Shown here one piece after another: positions 28,141 to 37,866 of a DNA stretch of 64,000 nt; within the stretch, counting starts at the first letter, position 1, and every line of letters starts with the position of its first letter. Below the pieces are notes generated by a model. The model searched no databases, was not told the DNA's origin, and saw nothing but the letters and a program-made list of their open reading frames with translations. A program made the translations under genes and the position numbers. Source of the DNA: Alkalihalobacillus sp. FSL W8-0930 (GTDB lineage: Bacteria > Bacillota > Bacilli > Bacillales > Bacillaceae_D); assembly GCA_037965595.1 (NCBI GenBank), contig CP150183.1, positions 2,728,001-2,792,000 of the forward strand, written 5' to 3'.

Positions 28141-28743
28141 ATGTCACGTTATACAGGTCCATCTTGGAAGTTATCCCGTCGTCTTGGGATTTCACTTACA
28201 GGAACAGGTAAAGAATTAGAAAAGCGTCCTTACGCTCCAGGTCAACACGGTCCAAACCAAAGAAAGAAACTTTCTGAGTACGGATTACAATTACAAGAAA
28301 AGCAAAAGCTTCGTCACATGTACGGAGTAAATGAGCGTCAATTCCGTCGCACATTTGATATTGCTGGTAAAATGAACGGAATCCACGGTGAGAACTTCAT
28401 GGTCTTACTTGAGTCTCGTTTAGATAACCTTGTGTACCGTCTAGGTCTTGCTCGCACTCGTCGTGCAGCTCGTCAACTAGTTAACCACGGTCACGTTACT
28501 GTTGATGGTAAGCGCGTTGATATTCCTTCATACCGCGTAACACCAGGTCAACAAATTGGTCTTCGTGAAACTTCACAAAACCTATCTGCTGTTAAAGAAG
28601 CAATCGAAGTAAACAACTTCGTACCAGCTTACGTAACATTTGACGCAGAAAAACTTGAAGGTACGTTCACTCGTCTTCCAGAGCGCACTGAACTTCCTGC
28701 TGAAATCACTGAAGCTCTTATCGTTGAGTTCTACTCTCGTTAA
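28141..28743 (+). CDS. rpsD: 30S ribosomal protein S4
   Basis: Primary 16S rRNA binding protein that starts 30S assembly and forms part of the mRNA entry site. 200 residues from the ATG at 28141, with AGGAGG 9 bases upstream; an upstream in-frame extension runs through the leader and is rejected. N-terminus [19 protein letters not shown] is the zinc-free (C-minus) form, followed by [19 protein letters not shown] and an S4 RNA-binding domain with [19 protein letters not shown] and [15 protein letters not shown]. Transcribed alone, ending at a strong terminator. Highly expressed codon use. Confidence 0.98.
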   Translation: MSRYTGPSWKLSRRLGISLTGTGKELEKRPYAPGQHGPNQRKKLSEYGLQLQEKQKLRHMYGVNERQFRRTFDIAGKMNGIHGENFMVLLESRLDNLVYRLGLARTRRAARQLVNHGHVTVDGKRVDIPSYRVTPGQQIGLRETSQNLSAVKEAIEVNNFVPAYVTFDAEKLEGTFTRLPERTELPAEITEALIVEFYSR

Positions 28744-28752
28744 GCTGCTAAA

Positions 28753-28791
28753 AAACCTCGACTTGTTATTCAACAAGTTGAGGTTTTTTTA
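28753..28791. terminator. rpsD terminator (also serves tyrS side)
   Basis: AACCTCGACTTGTT pairs with AACAAGTTGAGGTT around a 4-base loop, then TTTTTTTA. It lies 11 bp after the rpsD stop; the A-run before the stem gives a U-tract in the other direction too. Confidence 0.88.
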
Positions 28792-28840
28792 TACTAAAAA
28801 CAGCAACCCTCATCAGGTTGCTGCCTCTCTCACACTATTC

Positions 28841-30085
28841 TTACAGCGTAATCTTCACAAACTTACGCTTCCCAACTTGCACGATTAATCCATCAGTAAT
28901 GGTAACTTCCGTCTTAATGTCAGTAACTTTCTCTTCGTTCATCTTCACGCCACCGTTTTGAATCATACGACGAGCTTCTCCTTTTGATGGAAGGAGTCCA
29001 AGTTCTACTACTAGATCGATGATACCAATTTGTGCGTCTTTTTCCCATTTCACAACGGGCATATCGTCTGGTAATGCATTCTTTTGGAACACGGTTTCAA
29101 AGTAGCTTCTAGCTTCTTTGGCTGCTTCTTGTCCGTGGTACATTTCAACAAGCTTGCTCCCAAGGTTCATTTTGGCATCACGCGGGTGAATGGAACCATC
29201 TTCTAGGCCTTTCTCTAGGATGTCTACTTCTTCTAATGGAAGATCGGTTGCTAGTCTAAAGTATTTCACCATTAGTTCATCAGGGATCGACATTGATTTA
29301 CCAAAGATTTCGTTTGGTGCCTCGTCAATTCCGATGTAGTTGTTTAGAGACTTAGACATTTTTCGTACGCCATCAAGTCCTTCAATTAATGGAAGCGTCA
29401 TCGCGACTTGCTTTTCTTGTCCGTACGCTTCTTGAAGCTGACGTCCCATAAGTAGGTTGAACTTCTGATCTGTTCCTCCTACTTCGATATCAGACTTCAT
29501 CGCAACTGAATCGTATCCTTGCATTAATGGGTAGAAAAATTCATGGATTGAGATTGGTTGCTGAGATTTGTAGCGTTTTTCAAAGTCATCACGTTCTAAC
29601 AAGCGAGCAACCGTTAAGTTACTTGCAAGCTTGATGACATCTTCAAAGTTTAAGGCTTTTAACCACTCGGAGTTATACATAAGAGTGACTTTATCCATAT
29701 CAAGCACTTTACTGTACTGTTCTACATAGGTTCTGGCATTTTCCATTACTTGTTCGTTTGTTAACGCTTTTCTTGTTTCAGACTTTCCAGTTGGATCTCC
29801 GATTCGACCAGTAAAGTCACCAATTAACAGCTGAATTTCATGACCATATTCCTGGAACTGACGCAGCTTGTGCAAGACAACCGTGTGACCAATGTGCACG
29901 TCTGGTGCAGAAGGGTCCATCCCAAGCTTAATTTTGAGCGGGACACCTGTTGCTACTGATTGTTCGATCTTCTCCTTAAACGCGTGCTCTGGCGCAATTT
30001 CAACGACCCCACGCATTAATTCCTTCACTTGTGTTTCGACTAACTGCTTTTGCTCTGCGGTTAACTCTCTCTTGGACTCAGCCAT
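28841..30085 (-). CDS. tyrS: Tyrosyl-tRNA synthetase, TyrZ-like (KMSKS) type
   Basis: Charges tRNA-Tyr. 414 residues from the ATG at 30085, with CGGAGG 9 bases before it. Class I signatures are [10 protein letters not shown] (HIGH) and [13 protein letters not shown] (KMSKS). The intact KMSKS and the N-terminal [18 protein letters not shown] resemble B. subtilis TyrZ and not its TyrS, whose motif is KFGKT-like. So the gene at the conserved rpsD-tyrS locus encodes the other subtype. C-terminal S4-like RNA-binding domain: [20 protein letters not shown]. Controlled by a T-box leader. A second synthetase elsewhere cannot be excluded. Confidence 0.95.
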   Translation of the reverse strand: MAESKRELTAEQKQLVETQVKELMRGVVEIAPEHAFKEKIEQSVATGVPLKIKLGMDPSAPDVHIGHTVVLHKLRQFQEYGHEIQLLIGDFTGRIGDPTGKSETRKALTNEQVMENARTYVEQYSKVLDMDKVTLMYNSEWLKALNFEDVIKLASNLTVARLLERDDFEKRYKSQQPISIHEFFYPLMQGYDSVAMKSDIEVGGTDQKFNLLMGRQLQEAYGQEKQVAMTLPLIEGLDGVRKMSKSLNNYIGIDEAPNEIFGKSMSIPDELMVKYFRLATDLPLEEVDILEKGLEDGSIHPRDAKMNLGSKLVEMYHGQEAAKEARSYFETVFQKNALPDDMPVVKWEKDAQIGIIDLVVELGLLPSKGEARRMIQNGGVKMNEEKVTDIKTEVTITDGLIVQVGKRKFVKITL

Positions 30086-30118
30086 ACCATTCAACCTCCG
30101 ATTAATCTCTTTTTGCAC

Positions 30119-30362
30119 ACAAAAAAACCCGTCTCCTAAAAAAGGGACGAGGTTATCGCGGTACCACCCTTGTTGAAAAGCATGTGCTTTCCCACTCAGT
30201 CTATAACGGCATTCACCGTTCTTTGCTTCTACACAAAGAAAAAGCTCCAGGCTGTAATTCTTTCAGCATCTCGTACTGGCTTGCACCTACCGCCAGCTCT
30301 CTTTAATCGATGTGTACTGAAATACTCCGACCCTTCCGCGCTTGTGATTTCATTCAATTGTT
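30119..30362 (-). promoter_or_regulatory. Tyrosine T-box riboswitch upstream of tyrS
   Basis: Reading the minus strand: Stem I with AGAGAGCTGGCGG...GCCAGTACGAGA, a specifier region GAATTACAGCC holding the tyrosine codon TAC (30254-30256), and the T-box core GGGTGGTACCGCG (30157-30169). A terminator follows: CTCGTCCC...GGAGACGGG then TTTTTTTG. Uncharged tRNA-Tyr should stabilise the antiterminator and switch on tyrS. A strong canonical T-box with the right codon for its gene. Confidence 0.95.
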
Positions 30363-30365
30363 ACA

Positions 30366-30394
30366 GTTTTAACACAAACAGATGACATAGTCAA
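30366..30394 (-). promoter_or_regulatory. tyrS promoter
   Basis: TTGACT (30389-30394), 17 bp, TAAAAC (30366-30371) on the minus strand, directly before the T-box Stem I. Confidence 0.6.
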
Positions 30395-30478
30395 TAAATA
30401 AGAGAAACCTTCTCTGATAGCATTTCATCTCATCTTAACCTATGCTATACTGTTTCTGATTATTTAGGGAGGTATGTT

Positions 30479-33298
30479 ATGTCCATGTTTTCTCGTTTGA
30501 AAGAGAGAATACACCTACTATATAAAAAACTAGATGATATTCAATTATTCCGCAAAGTAGGCATTACTTATCAAGTATTTTGGAACCTATTCTTGCTTTT
30601 TATTATTTTCGGATTGATGTCACTCTTTTTTGTTGGGGGTACTGCAGCAGGTTACTTTGCTTCATTAGTAAAAGATGAACCATTGCAGAATGCAGAAGAG
30701 ATGACGACTAAAATTCATAATTATGAAGAAACCAGTCAGGTCTTTTTTGCTGGTGACACCTACATGGGTGAGTTACCGTCAGATTTAGAGCGTCATGAAG
30801 TGGCCTTAGATGACATATCAGATTATGTTAAGCAGGCCATTGTTGCAACAGAAGATGAATACTTTTATGAGCACGAAGGGATTGTGCCTAAGGCTATATT
30901 CCGTGCTACATATCAAGAATTTGCAAATGCTTCAACCCAAACAGGGGGAAGTACGTTAACTCAACAGTTAATTAAACAGCAAATTTTATCAAGCGAGGTT
31001 TCCTTTGATCGAAAAGCAACGGAAATCTTACTCGCTATGCGTCTAGAGCACTTTATGAGTAAGGAAGATATTTTAGAGGCTTATCTAAATGTTGTTCCAT
31101 TTGGACGCAATGCATCAGGAAATCAAATAGCGGGTGTGCAATCTGCAGCGACTGGGATTTTTGGTGTCGATGCGAAGGATTTAAACTTAGCACAGTCAGC
31201 CTTTATTGCCGGACTTCCTCAAAGTCCATTCGGATACACGCCATTTACTTCAACGGGTGAAGTAAAAGAATCGCTTGATCCTGCATTAAATCGGATGAAT
31301 ACTGTTCTTACTCGAATGAATTCAGAAGGTTACATTTCTGATGAAGAATTACAAGAGGCGTTAGACTATGATATTGCAGGCGATTTCACAGACCCTACAC
31401 CTCCTATCACGGAGAAATATCATTACCTGACATATGAAGTCATGAGAAGAGCAACGCCAATTGTCGTTGAGGCAAAAATGAAAGAAGATGAAGTGAACCT
31501 TGACGAGATGAGTGATGCAAAGCGAGCTGAAACACTTGATGCTTACTACCAGGCGGCTTCAAATGAGCTTTCTAGTAACGGCTATCGGATTCATACAACG
31601 ATCAACCAAGATGTGTATGATGAGATGCAAAAAGCAGTGAAGGATGACAGCCTCTTTGGTCCTGAGAAAAAAGGTGAAATCGAAGAAGTCGGAGCTGTTC
31701 TACAAGAAAATAAAACGGGTGCAATTATCGGTTTTGTCGCGGGGCGCGAGGAAGGTAGCTCTGATAAGCAATTTAACCATGCAACTCAAGCAAACCGACA
31801 AACAGGATCAACGATGAAACCACTGCTTGGCTATGCTCCAGCAATGGAAATCGGTGCGATCCAGCCAGGGCTTGTTATACCTGATACACCGATGAAGTAT
31901 AAAGATGGAAAGCCAGTAAAGAACTTTGATTCTGGACACAAAGGGTTACAATCAGCAAGAAAATCTCTTGCACAGTCTCGAAATGTACCGGCTGTTCGTG
32001 CACAGAACATGGTGCCACATGACAAAGCTCGGGAAACTCTTCAAAATTTAGGTATTCCTTTAGCAAATGAAGAGCTTCCGTATGAGTCTACCGTGCTTGG
32101 AACTCTTAACATAAGCGTTGAAGAAAATACAAATGCGTATTCTACGTTTGGGAACGGCGGAAAACGCGTGGAATCGTATATGATTGATCGAATTGAAAAA
32201 GCTGATGGAGATGTGGTATACGAGCATGAAGAAAAAGTAACAGATGTCTTCACGCCTCAAACAACCTATCTAACCATCGATATGATGCGTGATGTGCTTA
32301 AGCCCGGCGGAACAGCAAGCAGTGTACCAGGTAACCTAAACTTTAAAGCAGATTGGGCTGGAAAAACGGGTACAACTCAAAACGTTCGTGACTCTTGGTT
32401 TATGGCGACCAACCCAAATGTGACGCTTGGTGTCTGGATTGGTTATGACTCCGAGTATCAAATTGAACAAACCGTAAATGGCCTTCGCTACGGACCACGA
32501 AACCAGAAGATCTGGACGAATATCGCGAATGCCGCACACAAAGCAGACGCTGAGCTTATGGCTCCATCCGAATCATTTAAGCAACCAGAGGGCATTGTGG
32601 CGAAGAAAATTTGTAGTTTAACAGGTACCTCCCCTTCTAAAGCGTGTGAAGAGGCTGACCTTGTGACAACAGATTTGTTTAATTCAAACTATCTACCGAA
32701 CTCTACTGATAACTTACAGTCAGAACGGTATGTGACGATTAACGGGAAAAACTACAAAGCTCGTAGCAATACTCCGGATGAATTTACGGAACGAGGATTG
32801 TCTGTATCAGGAGACTTATTCGGTGTGGGAGATGTCTCATCGTATTTACCTGACTCAATAAGTGGCGTAGTTAGCAACGAAGAAGCTCCCGATAATGGGA
32901 ATACACCAGGAACGGTTTCGGGGGTATCACTTAGTGGTGACTCATTAAATTGGGCAAAACATGATGCAAGTGATATTGTTGGCTACCGTATCTATCGAGC
33001 TGATAATGGTAGCAATGACTTTAACGTGGTTCAATCTGTAAAAGGCAATGAGTCCACAAACTACAGTGTAGGAAATGGAACGTATGCCTATTATGTAACA
33101 GCTGTTGACTCAGTAGGTAACGAGTCTGGTGCATCTGACATTGCTCGAGCCGGTGATTGGTCTGACGAGGACGAAGCCGATGAAGAAGCAGAACAAGATG
33201 ATGAGTCAGATACTGATTCAGACGAAGACGCGGATGATGAGGATTCAGAAGATACCAATGAAGAAGATACTTCTGATGAAGACTCAGACGATAACTAA
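30479..33298 (+). CDS. Class A penicillin-binding protein with FN3 domain and acidic tail
   Basis: Bifunctional murein synthase, 939 residues. Order: cytoplasmic start, membrane anchor (about 34-60), glycosyltransferase domain (catalytic Glu in ATEDEYFYEHEG near 125; GGSTLTQQLIKQ), transpeptidase domain with STMK (444-447), SRN (500-502) and KTGT (629-632), a fibronectin type III domain (about 808-890) and an extreme acidic tail (896-939) made almost only of Asp, Glu and Ser. All catalytic motifs are intact. The acidic tail would sit in the outer wall and suggests a haloalkaline habitat. GGGAGG precedes the ATG. It is divergent from tyrS and not present at this place in B. subtilis as remembered. 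Confidence 0.95.
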   Translation: MSMFSRLKERIHLLYKKLDDIQLFRKVGITYQVFWNLFLLFIIFGLMSLFFVGGTAAGYFASLVKDEPLQNAEEMTTKIHNYEETSQVFFAGDTYMGELPSDLERHEVALDDISDYVKQAIVATEDEYFYEHEGIVPKAIFRATYQEFANASTQTGGSTLTQQLIKQQILSSEVSFDRKATEILLAMRLEHFMSKEDILEAYLNVVPFGRNASGNQIAGVQSAATGIFGVDAKDLNLAQSAFIAGLPQSPFGYTPFTSTGEVKESLDPALNRMNTVLTRMNSEGYISDEELQEALDYDIAGDFTDPTPPITEKYHYLTYEVMRRATPIVVEAKMKEDEVNLDEMSDAKRAETLDAYYQAASNELSSNGYRIHTTINQDVYDEMQKAVKDDSLFGPEKKGEIEEVGAVLQENKTGAIIGFVAGREEGSSDKQFNHATQANRQTGSTMKPLLGYAPAMEIGAIQPGLVIPDTPMKYKDGKPVKNFDSGHKGLQSARKSLAQSRNVPAVRAQNMVPHDKARETLQNLGIPLANEELPYESTVLGTLNISVEENTNAYSTFGNGGKRVESYMIDRIEKADGDVVYEHEEKVTDVFTPQTTYLTIDMMRDVLKPGGTASSVPGNLNFKADWAGKTGTTQNVRDSWFMATNPNVTLGVWIGYDSEYQIEQTVNGLRYGPRNQKIWTNIANAAHKADAELMAPSESFKQPEGIVAKKICSLTGTSPSKACEEADLVTTDLFNSNYLPNSTDNLQSERYVTINGKNYKARSNTPDEFTERGLSVSGDLFGVGDVSSYLPDSISGVVSNEEAPDNGNTPGTVSGVSLSGDSLNWAKHDASDIVGYRIYRADNGSNDFNVVQSVKGNESTNYSVGNGTYAYYVTAVDSVGNESGASDIARAGDWSDEDEADEEAEQDDESDTDSDEDADDEDSEDTNEEDTSDEDSDDN

Positions 33299-33304
33299 AG
33301 CAAC

Positions 33305-33340
33305 AAAAAGACGAGACATCCATGTGATGCTCGTCTTTTT
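33305..33340 (+). terminator. PBP gene terminator
   Basis: AAAAAGACGAG pairs with CTCGTCTTTTT around a 14-base loop, 7 bp after the stop. Confidence 0.85.
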
Positions 33341-33455
33341 CTATTCCAGAGAGAACAACCACGTATAAATGTCCCTCCACTTTCATTAATCAGAACCAAG
33401 TATGTTTTGGTGAATTCCTTTACACTAACAGTAATACAGATAAAGGAGGGTCTAT

Positions 33456-34622
33456 ATGTCTGAGATAACTCGTATTGGTGTGATTGGTATAGGTAATATG
33501 GGAAGTGCTCATGCAGACTATCTGTATGAGAGCCGCATTAAAGGCGCTAAGTTAACGGCGATTCTCGAGGAGCGAGTAGATCGAATCAAAGAAATTGAAC
33601 ACAAATATTCCGAGGAGCAAGTCACCATATTTTCTGACGAAAGTGCTTTTTTTCAATCTGATTTAGTAGATGCCGTCATTATTGCGACTCCACACTACAG
33701 TCATCCTTCCTTAGCGATTACAGCCTTTCAGCATGGGTTACATGTGCTTGTGGAAAAACCAGCTGGAGTCTACACAAAACAAGTTCGTGAAATGAACGAA
33801 GAAGCCGAAAAAAACACATTGGTTTTTTCAATGATGTATAATCAACGTATGAATCCTCTGTACCAAAAGCTAAGAGAAATGATCCATTCAAACGAGCTTG
33901 GCTCTATTCGACGTATCAATTGGATTATCACCGATTGGTATCGCTCTCAAAGCTACTATGATTCAAGTGATTGGCGTGCCACATGGGAAGGTGAAGGCGG
34001 TGGTGTGTTGATTAACCAGTGCCCCCATCAACTTGATCTCATGTACTGGCTGACTGATATGATTCCATCGAGAATTCGGGCCTTCTGTCATTTCGGAAAG
34101 TACCGCCACATCGAAGTTGAAGATGATGTAACTGCGTACTTAGAGTACGACAATGGAGCAACAGCTGTGTTCGTTACTACAACAGGAGAAGCGCCTGGAA
34201 CGAATCGTCTTGAGCTGACAGGCGACCGTGGAAAAATAGTGATCGAGCATGATCAGCTTACTTTTTGGCGGTTAAGAGAGTCAGAGACGGCGTTTAATGA
34301 AAGATATTCAGGTGGATTTGGCATGCCAGAATCATGGACATGTGAGATTCCAACACCTGGACTCCATTTAGCACATGAGGGGATCACTCAAAATTTTGTC
34401 CGCGCCATTCAACACGGAGAGCCACTTATTGCCCCTGGGCATGAAGGCATTATCGGCCTTACCTTATCAAATGCGATGCAGCTGTCTACATGGACAGATC
34501 ATTGGATAGACCTTCCAATTGATGAAGAGTTATATGCTAAGAAACTAAATGAACAGATTGCGCAATCTACATTTGAAAAGAACACATCAAAACAATCACT
34601 AGACGTTAAAGACACTCATTAA
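33456..34622 (+). CDS. Gfo/Idh/MocA family oxidoreductase (first of pair)
   Basis: 388 residues. N-terminal Rossmann fold with GVIGIGNMGSAHADYL (NAD(P) binding, about 7-22) and the family EKP motif in LHVLVEKPAGVY with the catalytic-region lysine. C-terminal domain includes NQCPHQLDLMYWL, where the His typical of sugar or inositol dehydrogenases sits. Substrate unknown; family members oxidise myo-inositol, glucose and other polyols or modify sugars. Followed after 12 bp by a second, diverged member and then an AraC regulator, suggesting a small sugar-conversion operon. AAAGGAGGG is a strong ribosome site. Confidence 0.88.
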   Translation: MSEITRIGVIGIGNMGSAHADYLYESRIKGAKLTAILEERVDRIKEIEHKYSEEQVTIFSDESAFFQSDLVDAVIIATPHYSHPSLAITAFQHGLHVLVEKPAGVYTKQVREMNEEAEKNTLVFSMMYNQRMNPLYQKLREMIHSNELGSIRRINWIITDWYRSQSYYDSSDWRATWEGEGGGVLINQCPHQLDLMYWLTDMIPSRIRAFCHFGKYRHIEVEDDVTAYLEYDNGATAVFVTTTGEAPGTNRLELTGDRGKIVIEHDQLTFWRLRESETAFNERYSGGFGMPESWTCEIPTPGLHLAHEGITQNFVRAIQHGEPLIAPGHEGIIGLTLSNAMQLSTWTDHWIDLPIDEELYAKKLNEQIAQSTFEKNTSKQSLDVKDTH

Positions 34623-34634
34623 AAGGAGGAGCAT

Positions 34635-35717
34635 ATGAACCGAAACGATGGCATGAACTACGCACCCAAGGGTAAACCAAAACGAGTGGTAGAGGAAAAT
34701 ACGTTTCATTTTGCTGCGATGGCCTTAGATCATGGTCATATTTATGGGATGTGTCAAGGACTGATTGATGCAGGCGCCACGTTAACAAAGGTATACGATC
34801 CAGATCCCGAAAAAATGAAAGCGCTTAAAAGTAAGTTTCCAACGGTGGAATGTGTCACGTCAGAAGCTGATATTCTGGAAGATCCCGTGATTCAATTAGT
34901 AGCCGCTGCTGCTATTCCTAGTAAGCGAAGCTCCCTTGGAAACCGTGTGATGCAGCATGGTAAGGACTATTTTACCGACAAAACCCCATTTACAACGCTT
35001 GGGCAGCTTGAAGAAACGAAAAAGGTTGTGCAAGCTACCAAACAAAAATATATGGTTTATTATAGCGAGCGACTTCACGTAGAATCAGCAGTGTACGCTG
35101 GGCAGCTCGTACAGGATGGCGCGATTGGAGATGTTATTCAAGTGACAGGCTTTGGACCTCATCGTTTAAATGCACCTAGTCGCCCTGACTGGTTTTTTGA
35201 GAGAGATAAATATGGTGGCATCCTATGTGATATCGGTAGTCATCAGATTGAGCAATTTCTTTATTATACAGGTAATTCAGATGCCAGAGTTTTACACAGC
35301 AAAGTAGCAAACTACACATCCAAACAATATCCTGAGCTTGAGGATTATGGTGATGCAACACTGGTTGGTGGAAATGGTGCAACTCATTTCTTTCGCGTGG
35401 ATTGGCATACACCAGATGGTTTAGGAGTCTGGGGTGATGGACGTTTGTTCCTAACCGGTACAAAAGGTACAATTGAAATTCGAAAGTATATAGATGTTGC
35501 CAAGGATACGGCAGGAGATCATGTCTATCTTGTAAATAATGACGGCGAACAGTATTTTCACGTTTCCGGAGAAGTAGGCTTTCCGTTTTTCGGAGAGTTG
35601 ATTCTTGATTGTATCCATCGAACAGAAAACGCCATGACTCAAGAACATGCATTTAAAGCAGCTGAGTTATGTCTGCTTGCTCAAGAACAAGCTGAAATCA
35701 TTCACACGTCGGAATAG
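34635..35717 (+). CDS. Gfo/Idh/MocA family oxidoreductase (second of pair)
   Basis: 360 residues, only distantly similar to its upstream neighbour. The N-terminal nucleotide fold is atypical: FAAMALDHGHIYGMCQGLID replaces the usual GxGxxG, with YDPDPEKM after it. The family position of EKP is DKTPFTTL, with Asp in place of Glu but the Lys kept. Later conserved pieces are GGILCDIGSHQIEQFLYYTG and FRVDWHTPDG. The altered cofactor loop marks a subgroup (often annotated with trehalose- or inositol-related clusters); the substrate is not known. AAAAGGAGGAG precedes the ATG, and the AraC gene begins 5 bp after its stop. Confidence 0.85.
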   Translation: MNRNDGMNYAPKGKPKRVVEENTFHFAAMALDHGHIYGMCQGLIDAGATLTKVYDPDPEKMKALKSKFPTVECVTSEADILEDPVIQLVAAAAIPSKRSSLGNRVMQHGKDYFTDKTPFTTLGQLEETKKVVQATKQKYMVYYSERLHVESAVYAGQLVQDGAIGDVIQVTGFGPHRLNAPSRPDWFFERDKYGGILCDIGSHQIEQFLYYTGNSDARVLHSKVANYTSKQYPELEDYGDATLVGGNGATHFFRVDWHTPDGLGVWGDGRLFLTGTKGTIEIRKYIDVAKDTAGDHVYLVNNDGEQYFHVSGEVGFPFFGELILDCIHRTENAMTQEHAFKAAELCLLAQEQAEIIHTSE

Positions 35718-35722
35718 CCTGG

Positions 35723-36568
35723 ATGAATACAGATTCGTATCACATCCCACATCTTTCCATGAATTACTTGCAGAATCACACCTATCAGGTGGCATTTCAT
35801 TCCCACCAGGAAGCTGAGTTATTTTATTTTCATGAAGGAAAATGTACGTACTTAGTAGGAGATCGCATCTTTCATTTGGCAGCGGGTGATTTAATTTTAA
35901 TGAACGGCTTAACCCTTCATCGTCCAAAGCTTTTTGCTGACCATGCGTACGTTCGAACAACCATTCATTTTGATCAGACTTATTTTAAGACCCTTCTCGC
36001 TCCGATGAATATGGAAAAACTAGTGGACCCATTTACATCCCTCTCTTCTCTTCACTTGTCCTTTCGCGGTGAAGAGAAGCAAAAGGTGGAGCAATACCTT
36101 ATGTCGATGATGGCCTGTAAGGAGAAGGATACGGAGGTCGCCTCGTTTCGTTTTCAACTGTTATTCATGGACCTATTAAGTTTTCTTTTTCCTTACTACC
36201 AAGAGCCATTTACACAGAAGACACTCAGGCAAACGGAAAAAGAACGTCATGTTCAAAAGATCATCTCTTTGATTGAAACGCACTATCATACAGACTTTCA
36301 TTTAGAAAAACTAGAAGAAGAGCTGCACTTGAGCAAATACTATCTTTCTAAGATCTTTAAAGAAATCACTGGTGTAACCATTTTCAAATACCTTCACCAG
36401 AAACGTATTAATCAAGCGAAGGTTCATATGATGCTAGATGAATCAATCAGTATCACGGAGCTTGGCTACCAGACAGGGTTTAAGTACCCTTCCCATTTCT
36501 CACGGGTCTTTAAACAACTAACAGGAATCACTCCCGAACAATATCGTAAGGCTGTATCGGATCTATAA
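35723..36568 (+). CDS. AraC family regulator with cupin sensor domain
   Basis: 281 residues. N-terminal cupin-like sugar-sensing domain (about 1-160; HSHQEAELFYFHEGKC and LAAGDLILMNGLTLHRP) and a C-terminal AraC double helix-turn-helix (about 180-281): FHLEKLEEELHLSKYYLSKI, ITELGYQTGFKYPSHFSRVF, KQLTGITPEQYRK. Third gene of the dehydrogenase operon, 5 bp after the preceding stop, with only a weak ribosome site, so probably coupled. Likely controls the operon in response to its sugar. No transporter lies in the operon, so the substrate is either imported elsewhere or made in the cell. Confidence 0.9.
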   Translation: MNTDSYHIPHLSMNYLQNHTYQVAFHSHQEAELFYFHEGKCTYLVGDRIFHLAAGDLILMNGLTLHRPKLFADHAYVRTTIHFDQTYFKTLLAPMNMEKLVDPFTSLSSLHLSFRGEEKQKVEQYLMSMMACKEKDTEVASFRFQLLFMDLLSFLFPYYQEPFTQKTLRQTEKERHVQKIISLIETHYHTDFHLEKLEEELHLSKYYLSKIFKEITGVTIFKYLHQKRINQAKVHMMLDESISITELGYQTGFKYPSHFSRVFKQLTGITPEQYRKAVSDL

Positions 36569-36607
36569 AAAAAAGTTGGACTAAGGTCACTGTCCGACTC
36601 TTTTTTT
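36566..36607. terminator. Bidirectional terminator
   Basis: AGTTGGAC pairs with GTCCGACT, flanked by A8 on the left and T8 on the right, between convergent genes; it ends 5 bp from the MFS gene's stop. Confidence 0.85.
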
Positions 36608-36612
36608 GTTTC

Positions 36613-37866
36613 TCACGCTTTTTTTAGTTCATTGTTTGGAAACAGACGAGCCTCTTCAATCTTAGGAAGCTTTCTTAAGATCGAGCTTGATAACCAGCTT
36701 AGACTAAAAATAATCATGGCCACACCGCAAATGAAAACCGGCACAATAGGTGTAAAAGCAGATCCAATCACCCCTCCAATTAAGCCTCCAAGAGGAGCTC
36801 CAATGGCTGATGCACTTGATAGCACCGTAATCACGCGACCAATAAATGAGGTCTCCACCTGTTGTTGAATGGCTGAAAAGATTAGGATGTTAATTACTCC
36901 AATGGAGATAGCGCCCGTACAAAAGAGCACGATCGACGGGATGACAGGAAGAATGGCAGCTCCAATCCACATCAACCCAGTTATGCTAAAACTACTTATG
37001 ACTAGACGCCCAAAGTCTAGTTCCTTTATCTTCGGAGTTAGAATGGCTCCTATCATAAATCCAAAAGACAAAGAGGCAAGATAAAATCCGTAAATGGCTT
37101 CGTTTTCGTCCCCTTTAATTAATGCAAAGGCAGGTAAATTAGGTACCATAATACCCATTGCCAAATTAACAAATACTATGGAAACAATCATCTTTGGTAT
37201 TAGTGAGTCTTTTATATAGTGAATACCTGCTTTTAAATCGGTTGTATAACCAGACATTAGTTGAGGAAAAGAATTCGTTTTTTCCGGCAGTGAAGGTTGC
37301 TTGAAGTTAAAAAATAGGTAAGTCATAGAACTGAAGAGATGACAACTTGCTGTAATGAAAATAGCGTAAACAGGTCCAACAAAAACCACGAGAATACCTG
37401 CACCAGCTAGAAAAGCAATGTCCATCCCCTCTCTAATCGTATGTAAAAAGGAATTGGCTTTGATGATATGATCTTTACCAACAATAATAGGAGTGATCGT
37501 CGATTCAATTGGATACGTAAATTGTGAAATGAGGGCAACAGTAAATAACAGAACGAGGACATAGAATACATTTAAACCTGTGGTTAAATAAAACAGTGGG
37601 ATCGTAAACAGAAGAGCTGATTTTAACAACCCACTCACAATTAACCCTTTCTTATAAGTCACATAATTAGCGAAGGGAGCAACCAGAAATGCGAGCGTAC
37701 TTGCAAGAGTAATTGAAAAATACGCAAGTCCTGAAAATAAAACATTCTCTGTTAAATGAAGCACTAAAAGCATTCCGGAAACTGCATAAACCCCTCCCCC
37801 CACACCATTAATTAATATGCCCGTCAGAAAGATCAGAAAGTTACGTTCTCTCACAAAAGATTTCAC
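36613..37866 (-). CDS. MFS transporter
   Basis: 417 residues with about twelve membrane segments, starting FLIFLTGILINGVGGGVYAV and LFSGLAYFSITLASTLAFLV. It resembles the MFS_3 drug-exporter-like group of Bacillaceae. Substrate unknown; export is more likely than import given the family and a linked ArsR-type repressor. The GTG start overlaps the regulator's stop by 4 bp and has GGAGGAGAAG upstream, so the two are a regulator-transporter operon. It is part of the block that interrupts the tyrS-acsA neighbourhood. Confidence 0.85.
   Translation of the reverse strand: MKSFVRERNFLIFLTGILINGVGGGVYAVSGMLLVLHLTENVLFSGLAYFSITLASTLAFLVAPFANYVTYKKGLIVSGLLKSALLFTIPLFYLTTGLNVFYVLVLLFTVALISQFTYPIESTITPIIVGKDHIIKANSFLHTIREGMDIAFLAGAGILVVFVGPVYAIFITASCHLFSSMTYLFFNFKQPSLPEKTNSFPQLMSGYTTDLKAGIHYIKDSLIPKMIVSIVFVNLAMGIMVPNLPAFALIKGDENEAIYGFYLASLSFGFMIGAILTPKIKELDFGRLVISSFSITGLMWIGAAILPVIPSIVLFCTGAISIGVINILIFSAIQQQVETSFIGRVITVLSSASAIGAPLGGLIGGVIGSAFTPIVPVFICGVAMIIFSLSWLSSSILRKLPKIEEARLFPNNELKKA

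Noticed and set aside
35176-35652. Antisense frame of 158 codons in the second dehydrogenase gene
   Set aside because: Opposite strand to a well-supported gene; His/Tyr/Leu-rich composition is a typical shadow.
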